Source: Bacillus siamensis KCTC 13613
Lineage (GTDB): Bacteria; Bacillota; Bacilli; Bacillales; Bacillaceae
DNA: 64,000 nucleotides
Assembly (NCBI RefSeq): GCF_000262045.1
Contig: NZ_AJVF01000041.1
Coordinates: 372,001-436,000 of the forward strand
Direction: 5' to 3'
The translations under genes were made by a program, and so were the position numbers. The stretch's first letter is position 1, and each line of letters begins with the position of its first letter. The notes below the pieces were generated by a model. That model searched no databases and was not told where the DNA came from. It saw nothing but the letters and a program-made list of their open reading frames with translations. Below are positions 20,656-27,707 of the stretch, in pieces.

Positions 20656-23604
20656 TTAATCCGTTAAGTGCACATAGCCCGGACGGTTCCATTTTCGCTG
20701 AGCTTCCACACCATTTTGCGGATGACGTTTTTTGTTCCGCGGATTCGTTTTCGGAAGCGGCGGAGTATCACAGGAACCGAGCACTTCCATGCGGACTTTT
20801 GTCTGCTTATAGGCAGGCGTATGTGTCCGTGAATCATACGCTGGCCCGGTCAGGAAATTAATCGCCGAATCTTTATCTGTAGAGTTCATCGGCAGATAAA
20901 GCTCATTTGCGCGGACGCGGTCTGTTACAAGCGCGTTCAATTTAACTGCTCCAAAAGGAGAGACGAGGCGGATCATTGTTCCGTCGCAAATTCCGCGTTC
21001 AGCCGCGAGCTCCGGCGATACTTCAACAAATACTCCCGGCACTTTAGACTGAATGCCTTTCGATTTGTTAGTCATATTTCCTTCGTGGAAATGTTCAAGC
21101 ATCCGCCCGTTATTAATGTGCAAGTCATATTCTTCAGGGAATACGGCAGGCTCCACCCAATCGCTAAGGGCAAAACGGGCTTTTTTGTCAGGGAAGTTAA
21201 AGCCGTCTTCATAAAGAAGCGGAGTGCTTTCTCCCGTAAAGCTTCCCCACAGGAAGCTGTTCCAGCCGGTAAGTACGTCATAGCTGGCTTTTCCGAACAG
21301 CGGAGAAAGGCTCGCCATTTCTGAGAAAATATCGCTTGGATGCGTGTAATTCCAATCAGCGCCTAAACGGTTGGCGACTTCCTGAATAATCCACCAGTCC
21401 GGTTTTGCATCACCAAGCGTCGGAAGCGCCTGATACAATCTTTGCACACGCCGCTCTGTATTTGTAAATGTTCCGTCTTTTTCAAGAGAAGGAACCGCAG
21501 GCAGGATGACATCCGCGTATTGCGCCGTTCTTGAAAGGAAAATATCCTGCACAACAAAGAAATCAAGGCTGGATAAAATGTCATGAACATGGTTGGCGTT
21601 TGAATCGACGAGCGCCATGTCTTCACCGACAAGATACATCGCCTTCATCTTTCCTTCTTCAATCGCATGGAGCATTTCAATATTATCAAGACCCGGCTTG
21701 CCGTCAATCTCGACACCGTAAGCTTTTTCGAATTTAGCACGGGCCGCATCATCGGTAATATGCTGATATCCCGGAAGCCAGCCCGGGAGAGTTCCCATAT
21801 CGCAAGCGCCTTGAACGTTGTTATGTCCCCGCAGCGGATAAGCTCCGGCACCCGGGCGGCGGTAGTTCCCTGTGGCAAGCAGCAGATTGGAAATCGCCGC
21901 TGATGTATCAGAGCCGCCTGTATTTTGAGTAACGCCCATGCCCCAAAGAACACAAGTGCCGTCTGCATCACGAATCATTTCGGCAATGCGGATGATCGTA
22001 TCCTGAGAAAGTCCGGTGATGCGCTCCGCATATTCTAATGTATACTTTTTCAGCGTTTCTTTATAATCTTCAAAGTAGTTGACATTCTCATCAATAAACG
22101 CTTGATCGTGCCAGCCCTGGTCAATCATATATTTCGTCACTGCCATGAGCCATACTTGGTCAGTCCCTTGTTTCGGGCTGATAAAGAGGTCGGACCGTTC
22201 AGCCATTTCATTTCTGCGCAGATCGGCAACAATTAATTTTTGTCCGTGCAGTTTATGCGCGCGTTTCACGCGTGTGGCCAGAACGGGATGTCCTTCCGCC
22301 GGATTGGCGCCGACGATGAGCACGAGGCCCGCTTTTGCAATATCTTTAATTGTGCCGGCGTCTCCGCCCATACCGACGGTGCGGAATAAGCCGTCCGTTG
22401 CCGGTGACTGGCAGTAGCGTGAGCAGTTATCCACGTTGTTGGTTTCAAATACTTGGCGCGCTAATTTTTGGATGACGTAGTTGTCTTCATTCGTAATTTT
22501 AGAAGAAGAAATAAAACCGACAGAACCGCTGCCGTGCTCCGCCTTGATCGAACCGAGTCTTGAAGCGACAAGATCAAGGGCTTCTTCCCATGACGATTCA
22601 ACAAATGCGCCGTTTTTCCGGATGAGCGGTTTTGTAATCCGTTCTTCCGAATTCACGAAGTCCCAGCCGAATTTCCCTTTGACACAAGTGGAAATCGCAT
22701 TAACCGGAGCATCGGAAACAGGCTGAATTTTCAGGATGTCACGTCCTTTTGTCCATACTTCAAAAGAGCAGCCGACACCGCAGAACGTGCAGACTGTTTT
22801 TGTTTTTTTCGTCCGTTTATCGCGCATAGCCGCTTCCACTTCTGACACGGCGAAGATGCTTGTATAGTCGGGTTCCACATTTTTGACTAAATCAATCATC
22901 GGCTCCATGACATCTTCTTTGATGCCGGTCATAAATCCGGCCTGGCCAAGCATTGATTTTTCCATCAGTGCGTTACAAGGGCAGACAGTGACACACTGGC
23001 CGCAGCTGACACAGGAAGATTCATTAATGGCGACGCCTTCGTCCCAAATGACCCGCGGGCGGTCGCGCTCCCAATCAATGGAAAGGGTCTCATTCACCTG
23101 AAGGTTTTGGCACACTTCCACACATTGGCCGCAGGCGATACATTGATTCGGATCATAGCGGTAAAACGGGTGAGACATATCCACCGCGCACTTTGAATCG
23201 TCTTTCGGCGTATACGGATATTTCTGGTGCTCAATTCCCATCATTTCCGCTGTATTATGCAGCGTGCAGTTTCCGTTGTTGTTATCGCATACTGTGCAGT
23301 AAAGCAGATGATTCTCGAGCAGGCGGTCCATGGCCTCTGTCTGAGCCTCTTTTACCCTTCCCGACGTAAGCGAGATTGACATTCCATTTTCTGCTGCAGT
23401 GGAACAAGAGCGCTGCAATTTTCCGTTTACTTCAACAATACAGGTGTCGCATGTTTGAATCGGATCCACTTCCGGTACATGGCATATTTGCGGAATCTCA
23501 ATTCCGTTTTGATTTAAAATATCTAAAATTTTAGTCCCCTCTGGTGCTTCATACTCCGTGCCGTCGATTGTGACACGGATAGACTGAACGTCTGTCACTT
23601 CCAA
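20656..23604 (-). CDS. yrhE: Molybdopterin formate dehydrogenase, fused ferredoxin type (YrhE)
   Basis: A 982-residue enzyme predicted to oxidise formate. The N-terminal third has a 2Fe-2S ferredoxin domain (CDTCIVEVNGKLQRSC), an NADH dehydrogenase G-like segment, and two 4Fe-4S motifs (CIACGQCVEVC and CVSCGQCVTVC). The rest is a molybdopterin oxidoreductase: the Fe4S4 motif CTFCGVGCSF opens it, and NCSRYCQSP has Cys where FdhF of E. coli has selenocysteine. The C-terminal molybdopterin dinucleotide-binding domain contains NNGRMLEHFHEG. I chose the TTG start of LEVTDVQSI, behind GGAGG; a GTG two codons later is possible. Confidence 0.9.
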   Translation of the reverse strand: MEVTDVQSIRVTIDGTEYEAPEGTKILDILNQNGIEIPQICHVPEVDPIQTCDTCIVEVNGKLQRSCSTAAENGMSISLTSGRVKEAQTEAMDRLLENHLLYCTVCDNNNGNCTLHNTAEMMGIEHQKYPYTPKDDSKCAVDMSHPFYRYDPNQCIACGQCVEVCQNLQVNETLSIDWERDRPRVIWDEGVAINESSCVSCGQCVTVCPCNALMEKSMLGQAGFMTGIKEDVMEPMIDLVKNVEPDYTSIFAVSEVEAAMRDKRTKKTKTVCTFCGVGCSFEVWTKGRDILKIQPVSDAPVNAISTCVKGKFGWDFVNSEERITKPLIRKNGAFVESSWEEALDLVASRLGSIKAEHGSGSVGFISSSKITNEDNYVIQKLARQVFETNNVDNCSRYCQSPATDGLFRTVGMGGDAGTIKDIAKAGLVLIVGANPAEGHPVLATRVKRAHKLHGQKLIVADLRRNEMAERSDLFISPKQGTDQVWLMAVTKYMIDQGWHDQAFIDENVNYFEDYKETLKKYTLEYAERITGLSQDTIIRIAEMIRDADGTCVLWGMGVTQNTGGSDTSAAISNLLLATGNYRRPGAGAYPLRGHNNVQGACDMGTLPGWLPGYQHITDDAARAKFEKAYGVEIDGKPGLDNIEMLHAIEEGKMKAMYLVGEDMALVDSNANHVHDILSSLDFFVVQDIFLSRTAQYADVILPAVPSLEKDGTFTNTERRVQRLYQALPTLGDAKPDWWIIQEVANRLGADWNYTHPSDIFSEMASLSPLFGKASYDVLTGWNSFLWGSFTGESTPLLYEDGFNFPDKKARFALSDWVEPAVFPEEYDLHINNGRMLEHFHEGNMTNKSKGIQSKVPGVFVEVSPELAAERGICDGTMIRLVSPFGAVKLNALVTDRVRANELYLPMNSTDKDSAINFLTGPAYDSRTHTPAYKQTKVRMEVLGSCDTPPLPKTNPRNKKRHPQNGVEAQRKWNRPGYVHLTD

Positions 23605-23903
23605 TTCCCCTCCATCTTTTAAAATCGAAAAAAGCCATGCACATAGATACCGGCCTCCTGTCCGGAGATCGATATAAATACGCATGGCGGAATAGTTCAC
23701 TAGCAAGTCTTACTAACAGACCAATCCTATCTGTATAAAACGATAGACTCATAACACGTTTCCTATTACGAATCCATCTTCACTGCTTTTATTATAAGGT
23801 GATATTTATTATAATACAATACGAAAGGAAAACTTTAACCAGGTGAAATGCTGCAAAGGGGAACCGGGAATGTCTTTCATCGGCTGAAATCGGAGGGGAC
23901 AAT

Positions 23904-24272
23904 ATGTCTAAAAAAATTCATGAATTTAACGATATTATCCGGAAATTGCGCAAAGAATTATTTGGAAAAGGGCCGGAACGAATTCACACCGTTTTTGTGG
24001 ATAACATGGCGGTATCTACGCTTTACGGCAATTTAAGCGCAAGTGAGCAGTTTATCGCACGCACCCCTGAAGGAAGGGAAATGGTTCACGCGGCGCGGAC
24101 CAGCTTAATTCAGGAGCTGTATTCCAAACAAACGCCTGAAGGAATGGAAGAGCTCATCGGGGCAAAACTCGTGCATCTGTTTTCAGACATCAAGATCGAA
24201 GAGAATATTGCGGTGTCTGTATTTGTATTTGACCGAACAATTGAAGAGCGCCGTGAAGAAATCAAAAGCTGA
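23904..24272 (+). CDS. yrhF: DUF2294 family protein YrhF
   Basis: A 122-residue protein of the Na-translocating decarboxylase-like DUF2294 family, similar to B. subtilis YrhF. It has KKIHEFNDIIRKLRKELFGKGPERI at its N-terminus (quoted in part elsewhere) and a mixed alpha/beta body ending in EERREEIKS. The ATG follows GGAGGGGACAAT. It diverges from yrhE and precedes yrhG, so the locus groups formate oxidation, formate transport and this protein. Its biochemical role is not known. Confidence 0.82.
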   Translation: MSKKIHEFNDIIRKLRKELFGKGPERIHTVFVDNMAVSTLYGNLSASEQFIARTPEGREMVHAARTSLIQELYSKQTPEGMEELIGAKLVHLFSDIKIEENIAVSVFVFDRTIEERREEIKS

Positions 24273-24282
24273 AAAAATTCAA

Positions 24283-24312
24283 TTGACACGAAATTGTCAC
24301 ATTTGATATGAT
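24283..24312 (+). promoter_or_regulatory. Promoter with overlapping dyad before the yrhG leader
   Basis: TTGACA (24283-24288) and TATGAT (24307-24312) lie 18 bases apart. TGACA and TGTCA form an inverted repeat with a six-base spacer at 24284-24299, covering the -35 box, as an operator would. No known regulator motif was recognised. Confidence 0.65.
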
Positions 24313-24486
24313 ATGAACTGCCAGCAGTGGCTTAAGGACGATTTTTTATGGAATGTGTGCATGAGCTGTACATGTTCTATAGCTAACATTTTCATTCTGC
24401 TTGATATTGTTGTATGGGTATGCATACAAGTTAGGCAGCATTCACACCCGTTTCAGACGGGCTGTTTGAATGCTGCCTTTTTTATT
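24313..24486 (+). promoter_or_regulatory. Attenuator-like leader of yrhG
   Basis: About 170 bases of untranslated leader end in a strong intrinsic terminator (24433-24486): AGGCAGCATTCA pairs with TGAATGCTGCCT, an inner CCCG/CGGG stem extends it, and a T tract follows. The yrhG start codon is about 50 bases further on, so transcripts must pass this terminator to express yrhG. The leader also holds a 12-codon ORF (24348-24386). I could not match the leader to a riboswitch class I know. A regulated antitermination is inferred, not shown. Confidence 0.65.
24348..24386 (+). CDS. Possible leader peptide MECVHELYMFYS
   Basis: A 12-codon ORF within the yrhG leader, with AAGGA nine bases before the ATG. 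It ends about 45 bases before the terminator hairpin. If translated, ribosome position could affect folding of the terminator. There is no obvious run of one codon as in amino-acid attenuators. It may be chance. Confidence 0.3.
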   Translation: MECVHELYMFYS

Positions 24487-24536
24487 AAGTTCCTTTTGAA
24501 AACTGCCGGATGAATTGATAATGGAGGGGTTTAATG

Positions 24537-25337
24537 ATGGCTTTTCGTAAACCGGACGAAATAGCGGAGCTTGCGGTCGAATCAGGGGTAAAAAAGGTGC
24601 AATCACCGCTTTCAGCACTGATCGTATTAGGATTTTTAGGAGGAGCGTTTATCGCACTCGGTTATTTGCTTGATATCCGTGTTATCGGAGATCTTCCGAA
24701 AGAATGGGGCAGCCTGTCAAGTTTGATCGGCGCGGCTGTGTTTCCCGTCGGACTGGTGCTTGTCGTTCTTGCCGGCGCGGAGCTGATTACGGGAAATATG
24801 ATGTCAGTATCCATGGCGCTGTTTTCCAGAAGAATATCCGCCGGTTCTTTAGTGAAAAATTGGATGATCGTGACGTTAATGAATCTTGTCGGCGCGCTGT
24901 TTGTCGCTTACTTTTTCGGACATGTTGTCGGATTAACTGAAACGGGGCCGTATTTGGAAAAAACGATTGCGGTCGCACAAGGCAAATTGGATATGCCGTT
25001 TGGAAAAGTCATTGTGTCGGCGATCGGCTGCAACTGGCTTGTCTGTTTAGCCGTCTGGCTTTCTTTCGGGGCAGAAGACGGAGCCGGTAAAATCGCGGGT
25101 ATATGGTTTCCGATTATGGCGTTTGTCGCAATCGGTTTTCAGCACGTTGTCGCCAATATGTTTATCATCCCGGCTGCGATTTTTGCAGGCTCTTTTTCAT
25201 GGGGGGATCTGATTCTTAATCTCATTCCGGCTTTTATCGGGAATGTGATCGGCGGCGCAGTGTTTGTCGGCCTTATTTATTTTATTGCATATTCAAAAAA
25301 GGAACAGAATAAACAAGGGATGAAAAGAGTTTCCTGA
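24537..25337 (+). CDS. yrhG: Formate/nitrite transporter family protein YrhG
   Basis: A 266-residue FocA/NirC-family channel with six transmembrane segments. The first signature GAAVFPVGLVLVVLAGAEL (about 66-84) is followed by TGNMM, and the second repeat carries GCNWLVCLAVWL with the conserved Asn near residue 166; the pore His lies in FQHVVANMF. It should move formate or nitrite across the cytoplasmic membrane, which fits the neighbouring formate dehydrogenase. Two ATGs are adjacent; I use the second, 12 bases after GGAGGGG and matching the B. subtilis length. Confidence 0.9.
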   Translation: MAFRKPDEIAELAVESGVKKVQSPLSALIVLGFLGGAFIALGYLLDIRVIGDLPKEWGSLSSLIGAAVFPVGLVLVVLAGAELITGNMMSVSMALFSRRISAGSLVKNWMIVTLMNLVGALFVAYFFGHVVGLTETGPYLEKTIAVAQGKLDMPFGKVIVSAIGCNWLVCLAVWLSFGAEDGAGKIAGIWFPIMAFVAIGFQHVVANMFIIPAAIFAGSFSWGDLILNLIPAFIGNVIGGAVFVGLIYFIAYSKKEQNKQGMKRVS

Positions 25338-25415
25338 GGTAAGAAAGATGCCGGAAAACATGGACAATTGAAGCGGAATTCCAGCACATTTTCCGTCCAA
25401 ATCTTGAAAATAATG

Positions 25416-25444
25416 TTTACAAATTGGAAGACGGTGGATATACT
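25416..25444 (+). promoter_or_regulatory. SigA-type promoter of the yrzI small-ORF operon
   Basis: TTTACA (25416-25421) and TATACT (25439-25444) are 17 bases apart, about 40 bases before the first small ORF. Confidence 0.7.
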
Positions 25445-25482
25445 TACAAAGTAAGAAAAAAAGCAAAGGGAGGTTGAGTCAC

Positions 25483-25581
25483 ATGACAACGTTAAACGGC
25501 AAGCAAAACCGAAAATTGAACCGATTCAGCCTGTGGAAGAGTTCGTGTCCTTCCTTAACCTCTGCCTGTCAAGCACGTTAA
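25483..25581 (+). CDS. Small ORF, 32 residues, first of the yrzI operon
   Basis: A 32-codon ORF starting MTTLNGKQNRKLNRFSLW, basic and rich in Asn and Ser with two Cys residues near the end. The ribosome binding site AAAGGGAGGTTGAG is strong and correctly spaced, and a good promoter lies upstream. It corresponds in position to one of the short ORFs of the B. subtilis yrzI operon. No function is known; two hairpins (about 25619-25640 and 25658-25686) separate it from yrzI. Confidence 0.55.
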   Translation: MTTLNGKQNRKLNRFSLWKSSCPSLTSACQAR

Positions 25582-25727
25582 TTTCGGAGTATCAGGACAT
25601 TCGCAGCTCCCCGCAGGGAAAGAAGCACCTGCTTCTTTTGTCTGCGGATTTTGTCTGCCCGCAGCGCATATGAAGTTTGCTGCGGGTTATTTTCGCCTGT
25701 GCGGATATTGAAAGGGGGTGAGCGATA

Positions 25728-25868
25728 ATGACCATTAATCTCTTCTTTTTGACACTGACCATTTCAAAGCGTTTTAAAAGTGCTGAAGAATATGAACGAG
25801 AACAGCAGGTCGAAGAGTTTTACAATGAAGCGAAAGAACGCCAGATGAAACATTTTTATATGAACTGA
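25728..25868 (+). CDS. yrzI: YrzI family small protein
   Basis: A 46-residue protein, MTINLFFLTLTISKRFKSAE at the N-terminus, hydrophobic first third followed by an acidic/basic amphipathic helix ending in KHFYMN. It is a clear homologue of YrzI of Bacillus. The ribosome binding site is GGGGGTGAGCG. In B. subtilis yrzI lies in a polycistronic mRNA of very short ORFs that is a target of the ribosome-associated endonuclease Rae1. The protein's own function is unsettled; a membrane-active peptide is possible given the hydrophobic N-terminus. Confidence 0.85.
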   Translation: MTINLFFLTLTISKRFKSAEEYEREQQVEEFYNEAKERQMKHFYMN

Positions 25869-25911
25869 GTGAACAAAAAGAGCCAAAATGGGGAAGAAGG
25901 AGGAGATCATC

Positions 25912-25965
25912 ATGTTCAGAATTGAACTGCTGAATCATTACACAATGGAGAAGGACCAGGTTTAG
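25912..25965 (+). CDS. 17-residue ORF of the yrzI operon, candidate Rae1 target
   Basis: MFRIELLNHYTMEKDQV, 17 codons, with a very strong ribosome binding site AGAAGGAGGAG. The length and position match the short ORF (S1025) in which B. subtilis Rae1 cuts the yrzI mRNA in a translation- and frame-dependent way; an ATG-GAG-AAG stretch sits at codons 12-14. That identity is from memory of the literature and from synteny, not from an alignment. The coding evidence itself is the ribosome binding site and conservation of context. Confidence 0.6.
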   Translation: MFRIELLNHYTMEKDQV

Positions 25966-26041
25966 CTGGAATTTTGCTGTCACCGCGCAGACGGCCTGCA
26001 TACCATGGTAAAGAAAGATAAATCGGTAAGCGGGTGATAGC

Positions 26042-26197
26042 ATGCAGAGCGGACAGAACAAAATTCCATCTATCGGACACGGGTATGCGTCAATGCCCCA
26101 TTCATTTAAACACGGCTACGGCAACCCGTATCGCCGTCAGAGAATGGCGGCGCTTTCCCGGCAGACAAGATATATAACACCGTATTATTGGTACTAG
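26042..26197 (+). CDS. 51-residue basic small protein, last ORF of the yrzI operon
   Basis: An ORF of 51 codons starting MQSGQNKIPSIGHGYASMPH and ending YITPYYWY, basic, rich in Gly, Tyr, His and Arg, without a membrane segment. GGGTGA lies six bases before the ATG, and a terminator follows directly after the stop codon, which supports it as the last gene of the small-ORF operon. The composition resembles small spore or nucleic-acid-associated proteins, but no family was recognised. Confidence 0.55.
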   Translation: MQSGQNKIPSIGHGYASMPHSFKHGYGNPYRRQRMAALSRQTRYITPYYWY

Positions 26198-26201
26198 AGC
26201 A

Positions 26202-26233
26202 GGCGGAAAACCTATGTTTTCCGTCTTTTTTTA
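26202..26233 (+). terminator. Terminator of the yrzI operon
   Basis: GGCGGAAAAC and GTTTTCCGTC form a stem around a four-base loop, followed by seven T. Confidence 0.9.
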
Positions 26234-26261
26234 TGAAAACTGATATAAATTTCAATTAAAT

Positions 26262-26288
26262 CGAAACATTTATGAAGAGAAGTGCGTC
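26262..26288 (+). promoter_or_regulatory. ECF sigma factor promoter of yrhH
   Basis: CGAAAC (26262-26267; consensus TGAAAC) and CGTC (26285-26288) are 17 bases apart. This is the pattern of SigM/SigW/SigX promoters; in B. subtilis yrhH belongs to the envelope-stress regulons. Confidence 0.7.
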
Positions 26289-26368
26289 TAATTAGCACCT
26301 CGTACTAATAGGAGGTAATATTATTTCTGAATAATAAATCTCAGAAATAGAAAAGCGGGTGTTATACA

Positions 26369-26908
26369 ATGTTGCAACATACATCTTCAGCATTAAAACG
26401 AATGCGCGCGAAATACTTTGCTACATCAGAACCGGCACAACCAGTCATTCGGCAAATTATGATGGATATACAGGAATACGACCGCATTCTGGAAATTGGA
26501 ACCGGAAACGGCTCAATGTTTAAACAAATCATCGGACAGCTTGAAAAGGGCAGTCTTAAAAGTATAGAAACATCAAAACGTAAAATACGGAAAACACAGC
26601 GCGCAAACCGTTCGGCCATAAAAGCCGGACTCGGAAACATTCAGCATGGGCGGCCTGAAAGCATTCCGTTCGACGACCGCAGCTTTCATAAAGTCTTCTC
26701 GTTACATACTGCTGAAACGGTCAGCGATTACCGGACAGCATGTAAAGAAGTGTACCGCGTGCTTCAAATTGACGGGTCCTTTTATATGGTTTTGAAGCCT
26801 TCACGAATGAGCGAAAATGATGTAATTCAGGTGCTGCGTGATCAGCATTTCAGAGACATTTCAGTAGTCAGCAGAGATGCATTCCATTTTATTACTGCCA
26901 TTAAATAG
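26369..26908 (+). CDS. yrhH: Class I SAM-dependent methyltransferase YrhH
   Basis: A 179-residue methyltransferase. ILEIGTGNGSMFKQII near residue 38 is SAM motif I, and the region SLHTAETVSDYRTACKEVYR followed by VLQIDGSFYMVL matches motifs II-III of the Methyltransf_11 type. The substrate is unknown. The ECF-type promoter about 80 bases upstream suggests a role in envelope stress. A terminator follows, so fatR-cypB is a separate unit, although readthrough may occur. Confidence 0.87.
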   Translation: MLQHTSSALKRMRAKYFATSEPAQPVIRQIMMDIQEYDRILEIGTGNGSMFKQIIGQLEKGSLKSIETSKRKIRKTQRANRSAIKAGLGNIQHGRPESIPFDDRSFHKVFSLHTAETVSDYRTACKEVYRVLQIDGSFYMVLKPSRMSENDVIQVLRDQHFRDISVVSRDAFHFITAIK

Positions 26909-26925
26909 AATATTTCTTGGGAAAT

Positions 26926-26959
26926 AAAAGAGCTGCTTAAGTCATGGCAGCTCTTTTTT
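26926..26959 (+). terminator. Terminator after yrhH
   Basis: AAAAGAGCTGC and GCAGCTCTTTTTT form an 11-base stem with a ten-base loop and a T tract. Confidence 0.92.
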
Positions 26960-27073
26960 ATAATTTGGGCATATTTCCTTATTTTTGGCTATTTCACACA
27001 TGTTTTATATTAAAAAAAGTTTTTTTCTTATACAATAATGATCAGATGACCGTACATTAAAAATTTTGAACAA

Positions 27074-27095
27074 ACGGAATGAATATTCATTCCGT
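27074..27095 (+). promoter_or_regulatory. FatR operator (22-base palindrome)
   Basis: ACGGAATGAATATTCATTCC followed by GT is a perfect 22-base palindrome, about 18 bases before the fatR start. FatR (BscR) of B. subtilis binds such a palindrome to repress its own operon with cypB and is released by unsaturated fatty acids. Confidence 0.9.
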
Positions 27096-27113
27096 ATTTA
27101 AAAGGGGGATTAG

Positions 27114-27680
27114 ATGACAGCTTCAAACAAAGTTGAACTCATTATGAAAGCGTCGCTTACTTTGTTTACAGAGAGAGGATTTGACGCAACGACGATCCCG
27201 ATGATTGCCGCTCAGGCGGATGTCGGAACCGGCACAATTTACCGTTACTTTGACAGTAAAGAAACGCTTGTTAATGTGCTGTATCAGGAAAGTGCGCAGC
27301 GTTTTATGAAAAAAGTCAAAACTGATTTTTCGAAAATATCTGTAAGAGAAGGGTTCCATCACCTTTTTTATTGCCTGATTGATTTTACAAAGGAAAGCGA
27401 GTATGCATTGTTTTTTCTTGAAACGAATAAGGACGCCTACTTTCTGAATGAAACGAGCCGTAAGCTTCTTGATGAAATCACACAGATGCTTGACGTCTTT
27501 TTTCAGCGCGGCAAGTCTGAAGGCGTGCTCCGGAATCTGCCGTCCGATGTGCTGATGGCGATTTTGCTGGGGGCATATCTCAAACTCTATCAGCTTGTCC
27601 GGACGGGAAGCGTTGAAATCACAAAACCGTTTCTGAAAGAATTGGAGCAATGTTCTTGGGACGCCATCCGAACTCATTAA
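27114..27680 (+). CDS. fatR: TetR family repressor FatR (BscR/YrhI)
   Basis: A 188-residue TetR-type regulator. The N-terminal helix-turn-helix (about 9-55) contains [20 protein letters not shown] and [15 protein letters not shown]. The C-terminal helical ligand domain is longer and variable, as expected for fatty-acid sensing. It lies directly downstream of its palindromic operator and 27 bases before cypB, which it controls in B. subtilis. The ATG follows AAAGGGGGATTAG. Confidence 0.93.
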   Translation: MTASNKVELIMKASLTLFTERGFDATTIPMIAAQADVGTGTIYRYFDSKETLVNVLYQESAQRFMKKVKTDFSKISVREGFHHLFYCLIDFTKESEYALFFLETNKDAYFLNETSRKLLDEITQMLDVFFQRGKSEGVLRNLPSDVLMAILLGAYLKLYQLVRTGSVEITKPFLKELEQCSWDAIRTH

Positions 27681-27707
27681 TTATTCGCCGAAGGAAGGAA
27701 GATCGAT

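Noticed and set aside
24313-24513. 66-codon ORF covering the yrhG leader
   Set aside because: It runs through both arms of the intrinsic terminator and has no ribosome binding site; the leader is better explained as regulatory RNA.
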